This document shows positions 55,001-64,000 of a stretch of DNA of 64,000 bases, in pieces. This DNA comes from Bryopsis sp. KO-2023 (lineage: Eukaryota > Chlorophyta > Ulvophyceae > Bryopsidales > Bryopsidaceae). The DNA is taken from positions 930,001-994,000 of the forward strand of contig BSYQ01000003.1 in the NCBI GenBank assembly GCA_030272585.1. Direction: 5' to 3'. A program made the position numbers and the translations under genes. The notes below the pieces were generated by a model. The model was not told where the DNA came from. It did no database searches and saw only the letters and a program-made list of their open reading frames with translations. Within the stretch, counting starts at the first letter, position 1. Each line of letters begins with the position of its first letter.

Positions 55001-55877
55001 TCACCCTGGCAGACTGGGGGGTCAGTTCATCTTGAAATATGCCATGCCTGCCGTTTTGGACTGGATTTTGGGTGGCAACGTCGAAGCTCTGAAAGCGTCT
55101 GGGGATTTCAAACCGAACTGCCGTCTCGGGGACAGGCCAAAACATTTTGACATGAGTGAATTCGACAGTTTCATGGATGATGATAGGGCTCTTGTGAGGG
55201 CGTCCAGGGCTGACTGGATGTTGCTGCCAGCAACATCTTTCGACTTCGGTCAGGTTCGTGCTTCTTTTAAACTTATTATTACGGAATTGGGTTTCGTTCA
55301 TTTAATGCGTGACAATTTTATTGAAAAAGATCGAGGTTGTGGTATTTATTTCACACAAGATTGGGGTCCACAACAATACTTAACTGAGGGAAAAAAAAAT
55401 AGCAAGTCGGTGGCCTGGCTTGATTCCCCCCTCCAGAGTGGAGAGAAAGTATAATCGAAAATTGGCACCTATGTTTGTTCTGAGAGGTGGCGTCCTGAGT
55501 ATTATGGGCGGAACTTCACCATTGTTTGTTGATACATGCAGGCCACAGAAATCAAAGAGGGCGAACCCGTGGTGGTTGGGAGCAGCGAGTCTGACTGTCA
55601 GTTGGTGCTTGAAGACAAGGATGTCGCACCCACACATGCCCAAATCGAGAAGAAAGGAAGAGACTACTTCATTCGAAGTCTGGCGGACTCCCCCACCTAC
55701 TTGAACGACCGAGGGCTGGTGAAAAATGTTGAAACGCAATTGAAACCCGGTGATGTTATCGAGTTTGGGGTGTCGCCTAGCAACCAGCCTTTCAAAGTCA
55801 AACTCCGACACATCAGTCAAAGGGAAGGTGGTGAAGCCGAAACCCAAGTAGAGAAAACGCTGGTTTCTGCAGCCTGA
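52100..55877 (+). CDS. ZEP: Zeaxanthin epoxidase with C-terminal FHA domain
   Basis: FAD monooxygenase that converts zeaxanthin to antheraxanthin and violaxanthin in the plastid xanthophyll cycle. Nine exons (52100-52489, 52691-52815, 53057-53138, 53345-53530, 53710-53905, 54008-54292, 54586-54707, 54945-55253, 55542-55877) give 2031 nt and 676 aa, the usual length. The N-terminal 85 residues are Ser/Arg/Pro-rich and transit-like. The FAD Rossmann motif VLIAGAGIGGLVAAVGL starts near residue 86, RGPIQIQSNALAAL is the conserved ZEP stretch, ILLGADGIWSK is the DG motif, and VLIGDSAHAMQPNMGQG is the second FAD motif (GDSAH...P..GQG). Residues about 570-665 form an FHA domain (VVVGSSESDCQLVL through VAPTHAQIEKKG) that could bind phosphothreonine or serve regulation. 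No interruption was seen. Confidence 0.96.
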
Positions 55878-56464
55878 CGGAAAGAGCGAGATTCTGGTGA
55901 TGATTTGAGGATCGGAAAAAAAAAAAAAAGAGAGGATTTGTATAGCTGAAAAAGAGCAGGGAAAAACACATGGAGGGGGGGGGTTGCCTAGCTTTTCTAT
56001 TTTCTCATGTTTTCATTGCATTTATATTTTGGGGAGGAAAAGTAGGGCGCTTTTTTTTCTTTCCCCGACCCCTTTTGTGTCTGGCGGGTTGTTGTGTCGG
56101 TTCTGCCAGCTTTTGAGACATTTTATACACTTTGTTTGTTTTAACAAAAAAACTGTCGGGTTTCTCACATTTTGCCCGAAGGCATTATGTGGCAAGGAAA
56201 AATTTTCAACGATATTTTTTGTTTCTGTTCGAAGTTTTGCTGGTCCCTCGTTTTTGTGGGGTGCAGTGGCGAAGTGCGGAGAAGTTATGGAAAGGGGGAG
56301 CGGTTTTGTAGATTTGGAGATGTAGGGAAGGAGCTTTTTGTTTTGTTTTGTTTTTTGGTTGTGCTTGCGAAAAACACGTTTCGTAGCTGTAAAGAAAAGA
56401 ATGCATGTGGTCAATCCCAAATGAGTGACTCTCTTCAAGGAAGCAAGAAAAGCACCCACAAGAC
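55878..56464. other. Probable 3' UTR of zeaxanthin epoxidase
   Basis: About 590 bp with homopolymer tracts and no supportable exon. Confidence 0.45.
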
Positions 56465-57121
56465 ATGGTGTACACAGAAGAACAATTGAATGCAATAGAA
56501 ACAGCTGTGATCCAGAAATCAGGATTCAATTTGAACGCAAGACAACGCAATAAACACTCGAGAGGTTGTGAACAGCTGAAAAGCTTCGATTATGCGGGCT
56601 TGGCAAAGGTTGATTCGTACTCTTTTGAAAAGGGAAGCCTTGTAGCAGAAAAAAAAAAGAAATAAAATGTCATAATTTTTTCTACAAGGACGTTTGGATC
56701 GAATGGACGATAGGCCCTAGCCGCACGTAATGGAGATGTTGGATGGTGCTGGTCTGGTTGGTGGAAAAAATCCCAAGGTGTACCATAAAATCAAGACTGT
56801 TGCATTGCTTTTCTAACGTGTAATGTTATCAAGGGATTCGAAGGTCCCGAAAATTCTGATGAAACAAAGACCAGAGTCCGTTGCCAGCCTTTGATATCTA
56901 TGGGACCCTCTCAGCTCCTCAATGTTAACTCAGTTTTCTTTGCACATAAAAGGCTGAATCTGGAATCAAAAAGAGAATCTTCAAAAAAACGAACATTTCA
57001 CAAAAAAGCATCTCCACATCAGATGGAAAAGGGGCCAATCCCAAATGCACGATGCATCGACTCTATCGATGTGAAAAAAACAAATGCTGAAAAAGAAGGA
57101 TGGGATGGCAAGAAGAAATGA
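56465..57121 (+). CDS. Small basic protein, function unknown
   Basis: Three exons, 56465-56608, 56721-56777 and 56834-57121, each a multiple of three with AAG|GT donors and AG acceptors, give 489 nt and 162 aa. The joined product reads naturally across both junctions (FDYAGLAK then PHVMEMLDGAGLVGGKNPK then GFEGPENSDETKTRVRC). The C-terminal half is rich in Lys, Ser and Glu (ESKRESSKKRTFHKK) and ends GWDGKKK. No domain was recognised; it looks like a disordered nucleic-acid- or partner-binding protein. The start is the first ATG of the frame, and an upstream exon cannot be excluded. The gene ends 15 bp before the stop of the opposing acetyltransferase gene. Confidence 0.5.
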
Positions 57122-57136
57122 TGCATCAATTTCTCC

Positions 57137-58733
57137 CTAGTTTTTGTTAACAGCTGGCTTTTTCATGACGAGGCATCTGTCATTGACTGCAAGCTTTGCA
57201 ACCACCATTCCTGCCTTCCACTCGAACCACAATGCTCTGTTTCACAAAGAAAAAAACGAATGGTTTAGGTGATTATGAAGAAAACCGCCAAAAAAAAAAA
57301 AAACCCAAAAAATAAACATTCAGATATATATATAGTTTTTCTGGATTAAGGAGCATCCCTATTTTTTAATTATTTTTTTAAAGCATCCTTTTGAAAGAGA
57401 AGAGGGGGGAAGGAGGGGGGGGCTGATTTCCAGCATCATATCATTCCCCCTGAATACAAAGGTTTCAACCATTTGAAGGTTTGTCATTTCCTTGCAAAGA
57501 GAGTGAAAACTACACCCAAGAAGTGGAAAAAAAACCCACAAAAAGCTTTCAAAAAACCAGAGACTGGAAAATGCACACACACCTTGGCATATCTTTTTCT
57601 TGCACCTCCTTGAATCCGAGCCTTTCATAGAAATCTGTGGAGCTGCCTATTGTTGTCATATAAACATCATCTTCTGGATATTTTTCCAGTAGTTCTTTTG
57701 CAAGAGCACTGCCAAGACCATCTCCCCTAGAAAAAACAAAATGAAATGCCAAAAGCTGAGTTGACCAGTCTTCCCATCGACCCAGAAACTGGGCATTAAC
57801 ATCCTCCCCCACCTCATTTTTTCGGCCCATCCCACAATTTTTTTGCTGAGCATTCAACCCTCCCCCCCCCCCCTCCCCCCAAAAAAAAGCCCATCCAAAA
57901 TTTGTCTTTCGGGCACCAGGTGGAGTTTCTGTGGCAAAACAAACATGTCACGATGCCCTGCCTGCACACCCCACCTGGCTTGGTCTTTTACAATGAGCGT
58001 TCGAAACTCAACGTATTCTTTCTTCTCTTCTGATGGTTTTGCCTCCACCTGGGCAAACCCCAACAGATCTCCATCATCACCCACAGCCACAAGAAATCGG
58101 TTGTGGTCCAGCCCCAATGGATTCATCCTGCAAAACCAAAAAATGCATCACCTAATTCCTGTTGCACCAGATCTCAACAAAGCCAGCCATTTCTTCCTTC
58201 AATGCAAGCAAATTAATGGAAACTTGAAAATTGCTGTTCAAAATCGGACTCCAGAGAAAGAAACACACCCACCTTTCGGCCCATATCATTTTCCTGATGG
58301 TGTCCAAGTCAGATTCTCTTCCTTTGCGGAAAGACCACAAGTCGCCATTCTTGCTGCTTTGCACAAGAAACCTATCACCCCTGCCCAAAAATCAAGAAAA
58401 GGAAAACCCAAGATCAACCACTTCTTTAAGGGATTTTGCTGCTGCATCTGGAATTTTGGAAAAAAAGCTCAACAGATACGTGCAGTAATTTAAATACTGA
58501 TTTCAAGATATGTGCAGTTACGATATCGATTCTGGCATGCGTGCCACAGAGATCATATTCTTGCAAATGTGACGGCACGACGAGGAGATCTCGAGCGAGA
58601 AGAAGGTGAGGACGCTACCTGTTTCTGCGCACGCGATCAAATCTGATGGCGGGTGCTATCGATGAGCTCAAGTGCTGCGTTCGTCGTTGGTGCGAAACGC
58701 ATGCCGAATTGAGACCGAAATAAGCGCACGCCA
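57137..58733 (-). CDS. GNAT-family N-acetyltransferase, probably plastid-targeted
   Basis: Transfers acetyl from acetyl-CoA to an amine. Well-supported exons run on the minus strand as ...58408?-58275, about 58127-57988, 57726-57583 and 57236-57137. Protein order: KGRESDLDTIRKMIWAERMNP (the GNAT beta1-alpha1 entry), RFLVAVGDDGDLLGFAQV (beta2-beta3), EYVEFRTLIVKDQARGDGLG (beta4 and acetyl-CoA loop, R..GxG), SALAKELLEKY, VYMTTIGSSTDFYERLGF (beta5 and the FYERLGF motif), then a C-terminal extension ending KKPAVNKN. The proposed first exon starts at ATG 58733 (MACAYFGLNSACVSHQRRTQ), an Arg/Ser-rich transit-like sequence with a CAG|GTAGCG donor. Its link through the KIPDAAAKSLKEVVDLG segment (about 58480-58420) uses weak splice sites. 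The substrate is unknown; algal and plant plastid GNATs include protein N-terminal and Lys acetylases and metabolite acetylases. Confidence 0.78.
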
Positions 58734-59846
58734 TATCGTCGAATCGTTTGCGAAACCCATCCGCTTCGGATCAATTCATATCGTGAGCCAGGGTGTCCTC
58801 CCGTCTCGATCATGAGTTGCAGCGAAGGACCAAATCTTTTTGGAAAAGCGAGGGAATCGAAGCTTTGAACAGATCGGGTTGAGCTGGCAATGACAGAATC
58901 CTCTCGGGTGGTCAGGAGCAGACCTTCAAGATAGTTTCCATTCTTGAAGGATGTGGTTCGCGAAATCTCTGGCGAAATTCCGGCGTCCGGGAAGAAGAAT
59001 TGGGGGATTGTTCAGGTGGAAAATTAATCACTTTTTACACGATGGGTGAAAACCCAAACCACAAAACGGGGACTTGGAAAACAAAGATACAGATGCTTGC
59101 AAAACACCGCTTACAAAATACCAAAAAACCAAAACATTTCTGCTTTTAGTAGTGTTGATTGATTCTTTCCAGGAGTGGATCCCCCAAAATGAAAAAAAAA
59201 TAAAAAGGCTCCCTCGAAAGCTCAAAAAAAAAAAAAGAAGAAAAGGGAACAATCATCCCTGAACTACCTAAAATATTTTACTCTCGTCGCTGTTACACAT
59301 TGGTCCGTGAAAAAGTTCAAAATAAGAAAAAAACGTCCAAAATACAGCAGGGTGCTTGTAACTTTCACTTGTCTTGAAGCAAAAAAAAAGAAGAATCAAC
59401 AGCTGCAGAGTTTTCCGCTGCTGATTTCTTTCCAGATGGAAGTTTTTCCATCTTTCTCAGCTTCTCGGCTAAATTTGCAGGTGCGGCTTTGACCTCGACC
59501 TCTGCAAACATCAAAACCAAAATCAAAAGTTCAAAACAAATGCAAAAGAAAACTGGTTCCCAATTTGCCAGAAGAATCGAGATAAATGCATTTTAATACA
59601 TCGATTAATTTAATTTTTGCTTTGCTTGACAAAAGTTCAACAAAATCATGTCCACTTTCGCTAGCCAAGCTGATACCCGACAGTCTCCAGCCTTTTCACT
59701 GACAAGCGTCGGCACACATTATCAAATCGTACTATTTTGCAGCTTCTCATCATTTTCATAACACTGGCTCAATCATATGACACACTGCAACCCAATTTTC
59801 CACATAAACCTGGGAATTAAAAAAAGGAGTCTTTTCAGCGCCACAC
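58734..59846. other. Intergenic: promoter of the acetyltransferase and 3' region of the alanine-rich gene
   Basis: 58734-59000 is CpG-rich and probably the acetyltransferase promoter. The rest is A/T-rich. One protein-like minus-strand exon inside (59365-59501) is listed separately. Confidence 0.45.
59365..59501 (-). CDS. Unassigned terminal exon
   Basis: After a good acceptor (gatgtttgcag at 59512-59502) a minus-strand frame reads EVEVKAAPANLAEKLRKMEK, then a Lys/Ser/Ala-rich tail to a TGA at 59367-59365. It looks like a real hydrophilic C terminus but has no confident upstream exon. The alanine-rich gene ends in TT|GTAAGT at 59848, a strong donor, but splicing from there would put this exon in a different frame, also open to a TGA, with a Cys-containing end. 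It may therefore be an alternative last exon or part of a small separate gene. Confidence 0.3.
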
Positions 59847-62187
59847 TTACAAGCATCCACACAATGTTTGTGTGTTTCCTCTTCCGACACAGCATGTGAG
59901 AGCCCGGGACTGGCATTTGGGAGGAGGGGGCTCATCCACATTCAGAGTGGTGCTGCTCTCCGTGGCTGCGAAATCCTCAGTTTGATCTGTGACCGCATCA
60001 GCATCCCCGGTGGCTGTCCCGGCAGCTTCTCCCTGGGTGTTGACATCCCCCGTGCTGTCCACAGCAACATCTTCTTCCACCGTTGTTTCCGCAACAGCAA
60101 AGGTGATCGATTCCGACTTGCCTGCAAAAACCAAGTCCATCTTTCACTGCGCTTTCCTTGTGCCGTCTTCCCCAACCATTTTATTTTATATCTGTATTTT
60201 ATATGTTTGAGGCTGGTTTCACAGGAGGTGAATCAACCCCTGAAGAAATCACCCTCATGCTTAAGATTGGTCTGCATGTCAGTCCCTGAGGATTTCCGGA
60301 GAACGTTTCTTGGATATAAATGGACAACATCAATTTAATGAAGTCGAGAAGAAAACGCTTTGCAGAATTTTCACTGTGTATACCTTCAAATGTGACTGCA
60401 AGAGCATCCCCAATCACAGTAGCAATCGGAATGGCGACCGCCTCAGCGAGAGTCTCCTGGATTGTTTCGACCTTTCCAGGTCCAATCAAATCAGCTTCAG
60501 CAAACGCACTCGCAGCAGCCTCAGCAACAACTGTAGTCACGGCCTCTCCCAGAATTTTTGCCCGTGCTACCCCCACATCGTTAGTTGCTTCAGCGAATGC
60601 CTCTGCAAGAACCTGTTTCGAAAAATCAAGGAAAAGGAGATTTTTCTCAATGGCACCGACAGGATAATTACTTGCTTCCGGCATATGAATCTTTTTGGGA
60701 GGCATTCTTGATACGTTTTTGTGGCCAGTTTTTCCCATAAATAAATTTAAAAAATAACTAAAACTGGGTTGAAATCCTTTAACAGTTTCAAGAGTTGCAA
60801 TGTTTCGTCTCCCTCCTGTTTAAAAACTAAGAAAGTATCTGGATCACCCCTTCTTGTTAAACAGCCGCATGCCGCATGTTAAAGTACCTTAGCAGATGCT
60901 TGAGCAACAGCTCTGACGTCAGCCCCAGCGCTCCCGAAAGCTTCACCTTCACCCTCAACCTCCAGAAAAACTTCGGCCCTGGCATAGGCTACGGCAATGG
61001 CTTCGCCAACAGCTTCCGCAGCAACTGTTGCTGCAGCAGTTGCATTGCCACCACCCTCAACCGTCGTCACAGCTCTGGTCACCGCAGTGACGATCGAATC
61101 TCTCGACTCAGAAATGGCCTGGGATTCAACACAAACATATGATGGTTTACATTCAAATTCTGTTGGGGCAGAGAGCGCAATAGAGAGGAACCATATGCAA
61201 ACAGAGTTTCTCCCCCCCCCTTCCACCCCCCAAAACAAAAAAATCGCAATACAGATGCCTGTTTGGTAAACTTTGTTTCGGTTAACCCCATTTCCCATTC
61301 CACTTGCTCCACAGCTGCCCTCTAACATATATTTCACCATATGTCCACCAATTAATTATACTCTCCTAAATCAGGCCGAGATTGGCCAATGAACTCACAT
61401 CTGACGAAGCCTTCGCAACGGCCCTTGTCACACCCCCTGTAGATGTTGCCAATGCCAGCGCAAGATTTTCAGCATCCCCCGATTCCAGTTGCTTTTTGAC
61501 ATCGCCCACGTTGCTTCCAGTAACTTGGGCGACGGCTTCAGCCACAGCCTCCTTGTTCCCAGATTGTGCCGATGTGATAATGGCTTCAGCAATAGCCTCA
61601 GCCTTGCCCTCTGCAGCACGGAAAATCGCCACAATCGGTAAAGATATTACGAAACAGGATATGAAGTCTAGAATACGTCACGATCACGTAATCGCATCCG
61701 ATCGGACGCGAAAAGGAAAAAAAATCGCGCGCAGCGGCGATGTCGAATTCCAACACGCGTGGGTGGAGGGCCCAGATCGCTCCGTGAGAGGAGGTGAGCG
61801 GGGGTTGAGACTCACCCTGTGCAGCTTCAGCGATGGCGTCAGCGATCGCAGTGGTATTCCCCTGGGCCGCAGCTTTTCCGATAACGGTTGCAGCAGAGTT
61901 AGGTCCAGTAGCGAGCGCTCTCACGATCGTAACAGCTGTAGGACCTGCAGCACAACGTGGCAGCACCACTGGAGGTCAAGATCGCCCAATACGCGCCCTG
62001 ATCAAAGCATCCGTTCTCCGATGCCAACACGAAAAGAAAAACGTCGCTCAACAAACAAGCACCGAACGAAAGCGACGAGGTTGGGCGGGTTACCTTGCTT
62101 GTCGCTGTCGTCGACCTGGCAAGAAACCATCCCTGCGCAAGCAGCCAGGAGCAGCACCGCCATTACGGTGAACCGCATCGCGCGCAT
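59847..62187 (-). CDS. Secreted alanine-rich repeat protein with Cys-rich C terminus, function unknown
   Basis: Six exons (62187-62094, 61944-61816, 61610-61399, 61118-60888, 60612-60384, 60121-59847) give 1170 nt and 389 aa. ATG 62187 starts a signal peptide (MRAMRFTVMAVLLLAACAGMVSC). Each of exons 2-5 encodes one unit of about 45-75 residues built from A-x-A-x patterns: AIADAIAEAAQG, AEAIAEAIITSAQSG, EAVAEAVAQVTG, VAAEAVGEAIAVAYARAEV, EAFAEATNDV, EAVTTVVAEAAASAFAEAD. The acidic exon 6 ends in PPPPKCQSRALTCCVGRGNTQTLCGCL, with five cysteines. The pattern suggests long amphipathic helices or silk-like packing of an extracellular structural protein, with a disulfide-linked tail. No family was recognised. 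The stop at 59847-59849 overlaps a strong splice donor, so a longer isoform is possible. Confidence 0.85.
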
Positions 62188-63387
62188 TTCCACAGTGGCG
62201 GTACAGAAGAGTGCGCAGCCAGTTTACTTCGAGATTTCTCCACCTTCGGCGAACAAAACAAAGAATCGGCTTCCTCGAGCGGGGATAGCAGCCAACAACA
62301 GCAGTGTAAACCAGAATAGCAGAATTGACCGACCACCACGTCGCCGCGGAGATAAGTATGTCCGAGGTTTCGCGAGTTCGTTCTCCTTGTCCGACTGGCG
62401 ATCGGAATGTGAGACGGAACCTAGGAGTGAATGCTGTCATGGAACATTCATAGCTTCTTCCCTGTCCCGTTGTTCGTTGGTTTCGATCTGACCACGGCTC
62501 GCGTTTCGCTGGGCTGAACCCCTTCGCTTTCGTCGAAAGCTGTGACTCTCAATGGAAACTGGCAACGCGTGTTGCTCAGAAGGTTTTCGTCATTGATATT
62601 CAAGCTGTGCTGGGCTATAACGATACACGCCGCCGCCACCGTCGCATCTCATAACTTTGCAACGCTTGCCACAACGGAGATGGTGCTTTACAAGATGCAC
62701 TTGTAAAAGGTCAACCCACGTGCATGTCTCCGAAAACGATAGTGGATTTGATTGAATTTGGACTGATTAAATAGAGTGAGGGTGGTGCATGCTCCACAGA
62801 GAATCCAGGAGTGAGCCACCCCCACCATCCCGATAAACACAACAAAAAAATATCTACAAAAAGTTCATAAGAAATTTGACCCCACCAGTGTTGCCCACAC
62901 CGCCAATCCCAAAACCTTCGAAACTAGAAGCATGCAAGAGAGATTCAACCAAAAAAGAAGACCTGAATTCCACTCTGCTTGCAACTCATCCTGCTGGAAC
63001 CACCCCATATGCCATTCACTTTCTTTTTTCTTTTTTTTTCCGCTTTTTTTGTTAATCATAATGTAATCAATCATATTGTCATTTATATATCAAATTGCGA
63101 TCCGATATTCTAGAAATCCATGCAATTGATGATATGAATCATGATACCTTGCTTGTGTGGCTAATCCCCATCGGTGAGACATGCGGGTGGTGCAAAAAAA
63201 AATCCGTTAAAACAATTTTTCTTTTCCCTCCTTTTCCGGGGCCCCTCAAAGAATACCAGCAAGGCAGATTTCACGAGTTGCAAACCAAAGAACACATAAA
63301 AGAAGAAGAAAACGGAACAAACGAAAACCCGAGAACGGAAAAGAAAAGGAGGGAGAGAGAGGGGGAGGGAGCGGAAAAAAATACTGG
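62188..63387. other. Promoter of the alanine-rich gene and 3' UTR of the coiled-coil gene
   Basis: Both neighbours are on the minus strand. 62190-62660 is CpG-rich promoter-like DNA; 62700-63387 is A/T-rich, 3' UTR-like. No supportable exon was seen. Confidence 0.45.
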
Positions 63388-64000
63388 TCATGGAAGGAGG
63401 TTGGCTCCGCTGCAAAGCCCCATCGCCAAAGCAGCCTCCTCCTCGGCCTTCTCTTTCTCCTTGGTTAACAGAGCTCGAAGCTTACGCTCCAGCTCCAACT
63501 GCAAATCACACAAGGTTTTACTTTTCTACTGCAAATTTGCATTCACAAACAAAAGAGTTGCATTGCAAATGGAGCGAACCTGCTGCTCGATAAAAAGACT
63601 TGGATTTTTGAAAGATTGGCCGCCGAAAAAAAAAAAAAAAAAAAAGTAGGTGAGAGGAAAGTTGGGAGAAATTCAAGAGAAAGGATAAAGGCCCCCTGGT
63701 AACAAAAACCAAAAAAAATTGATGATGGTGGTTCTTGTTGCACACAACAAAGCCTTATTTCTCTGCTACCAAAAGAAAATTCACAAGTAGCATACCCCCT
63801 GTCTACGAAATAATCTACCCAGGGACACTCACCTCCTCCCTCAACACTCTCAACGTCTGTTCTTTTTCCAGAAGCTCCTTTTCTTTCAAAAGCAAGGTAA
63901 TCTGCTTCTCAGCAAGCTCAGCCCTCGTCTCCTCGAGCTCCCTTATCCTACCCCTCCTTCCCGAAGCTTTCTGCTGATTCCTCCTCCGGATCTCCTCCTC
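63388..64000 (-). CDS. Coiled-coil protein, C-terminal end (5' partial)
   Basis: Two minus-strand exons, 64000-63833 (open at the window edge) and 63498-63388, join in phase 0. The first encodes a charged helix, EEEIRRRNQQKAS followed by RIRELEETRAELAEKQITLL and KEKELLEKEQTLRVLREE; the second continues LELERKLRALLTKEKEKAEE and ends AMGLCSGANLLP. The heptad pattern predicts a continuous coiled coil. The identity of the full protein cannot be told from this end; golgin, cytoskeletal and bZIP-related proteins are all possible. Confidence 0.7.

Noticed and set aside
61382-62491. 369-codon plus-strand open frame
   Set aside because: It runs antisense through two exons, an intron and the promoter of the alanine-rich gene; GCN-rich coding on the minus strand creates long open frames opposite.

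Overview
The window is nuclear DNA of an intron-rich green alga (Viridiplantae). Evidence: spliced genes with short GT-AG introns (mostly 80-450 bp), plant-type chloroplast proteins (an HCF173-like psbA translation factor, zeaxanthin epoxidase with an FHA domain, an RH3-like plastid DEAD-box helicase), a CDPK, and a channelrhodopsin, which suggests a lineage with light-guided motile cells. I do not assign a genus. Coding DNA is moderately GC-rich. Introns and intergenic stretches are full of homopolymer A/T/G/C runs.

Layout. 1-692 (+): C-terminal end of a secreted alpha-2-macroglobulin-like protein with an EGF-like tail. 1925-9327 (+): 24-exon SERCA-type Ca2+ pump. 9748-11146 (-): glycine-rich unknown protein with a C-terminal coiled coil. 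12483-13403 (+): intronless secretory orphan. 16220-21100 (+): intronless 1626-residue NB-ARC-like/TPR protein with SxIP motifs in its linker. 22163-25204 (+): HCF173-like. 26091-29154 (+): R3H-SUZ RNA-binding protein. 30651-33647 (-): channelrhodopsin with the long C-terminal module. 34646-38989 (-): RH3-like helicase. 40061-42584 (+): secreted subtilase. 45975-51216 (+): calcium-dependent protein kinase, apparently fused to a two-TM N-terminal protein. 52100-55877 (+): zeaxanthin epoxidase. 56465-57121 (+): small basic protein. 57137-58733 (-): GNAT acetyltransferase. 59847-62187 (-): secreted alanine-rich protein. 63388-64000 (-): end of a coiled-coil protein.

Exon models were built by hand from the reading frame, splice consensus and family similarity. 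For every complete model the exon lengths sum to a multiple of three. The weakest parts are the 5' ends of the helicase, GNAT and kinase-fusion genes and the 3' end of the alanine-rich gene.

There is no operon logic, as expected in a nucleus. Several genes still touch shared themes: Ca2+ (SERCA, CDPK, and a probably cation-conducting channelrhodopsin), carotenoid and plastid function (ZEP, HCF173, RH3), and the cell surface or secretion (alpha-2-macroglobulin, subtilase, alanine-rich protein, orphan). The main discoveries are the channelrhodopsin, whose seven-helix core aligns without gaps to Chlamydomonas ChR2, the intronless NB-ARC-like/TPR protein with repeated S[KR]IP motifs, and the membrane-anchored CDPK fusion.
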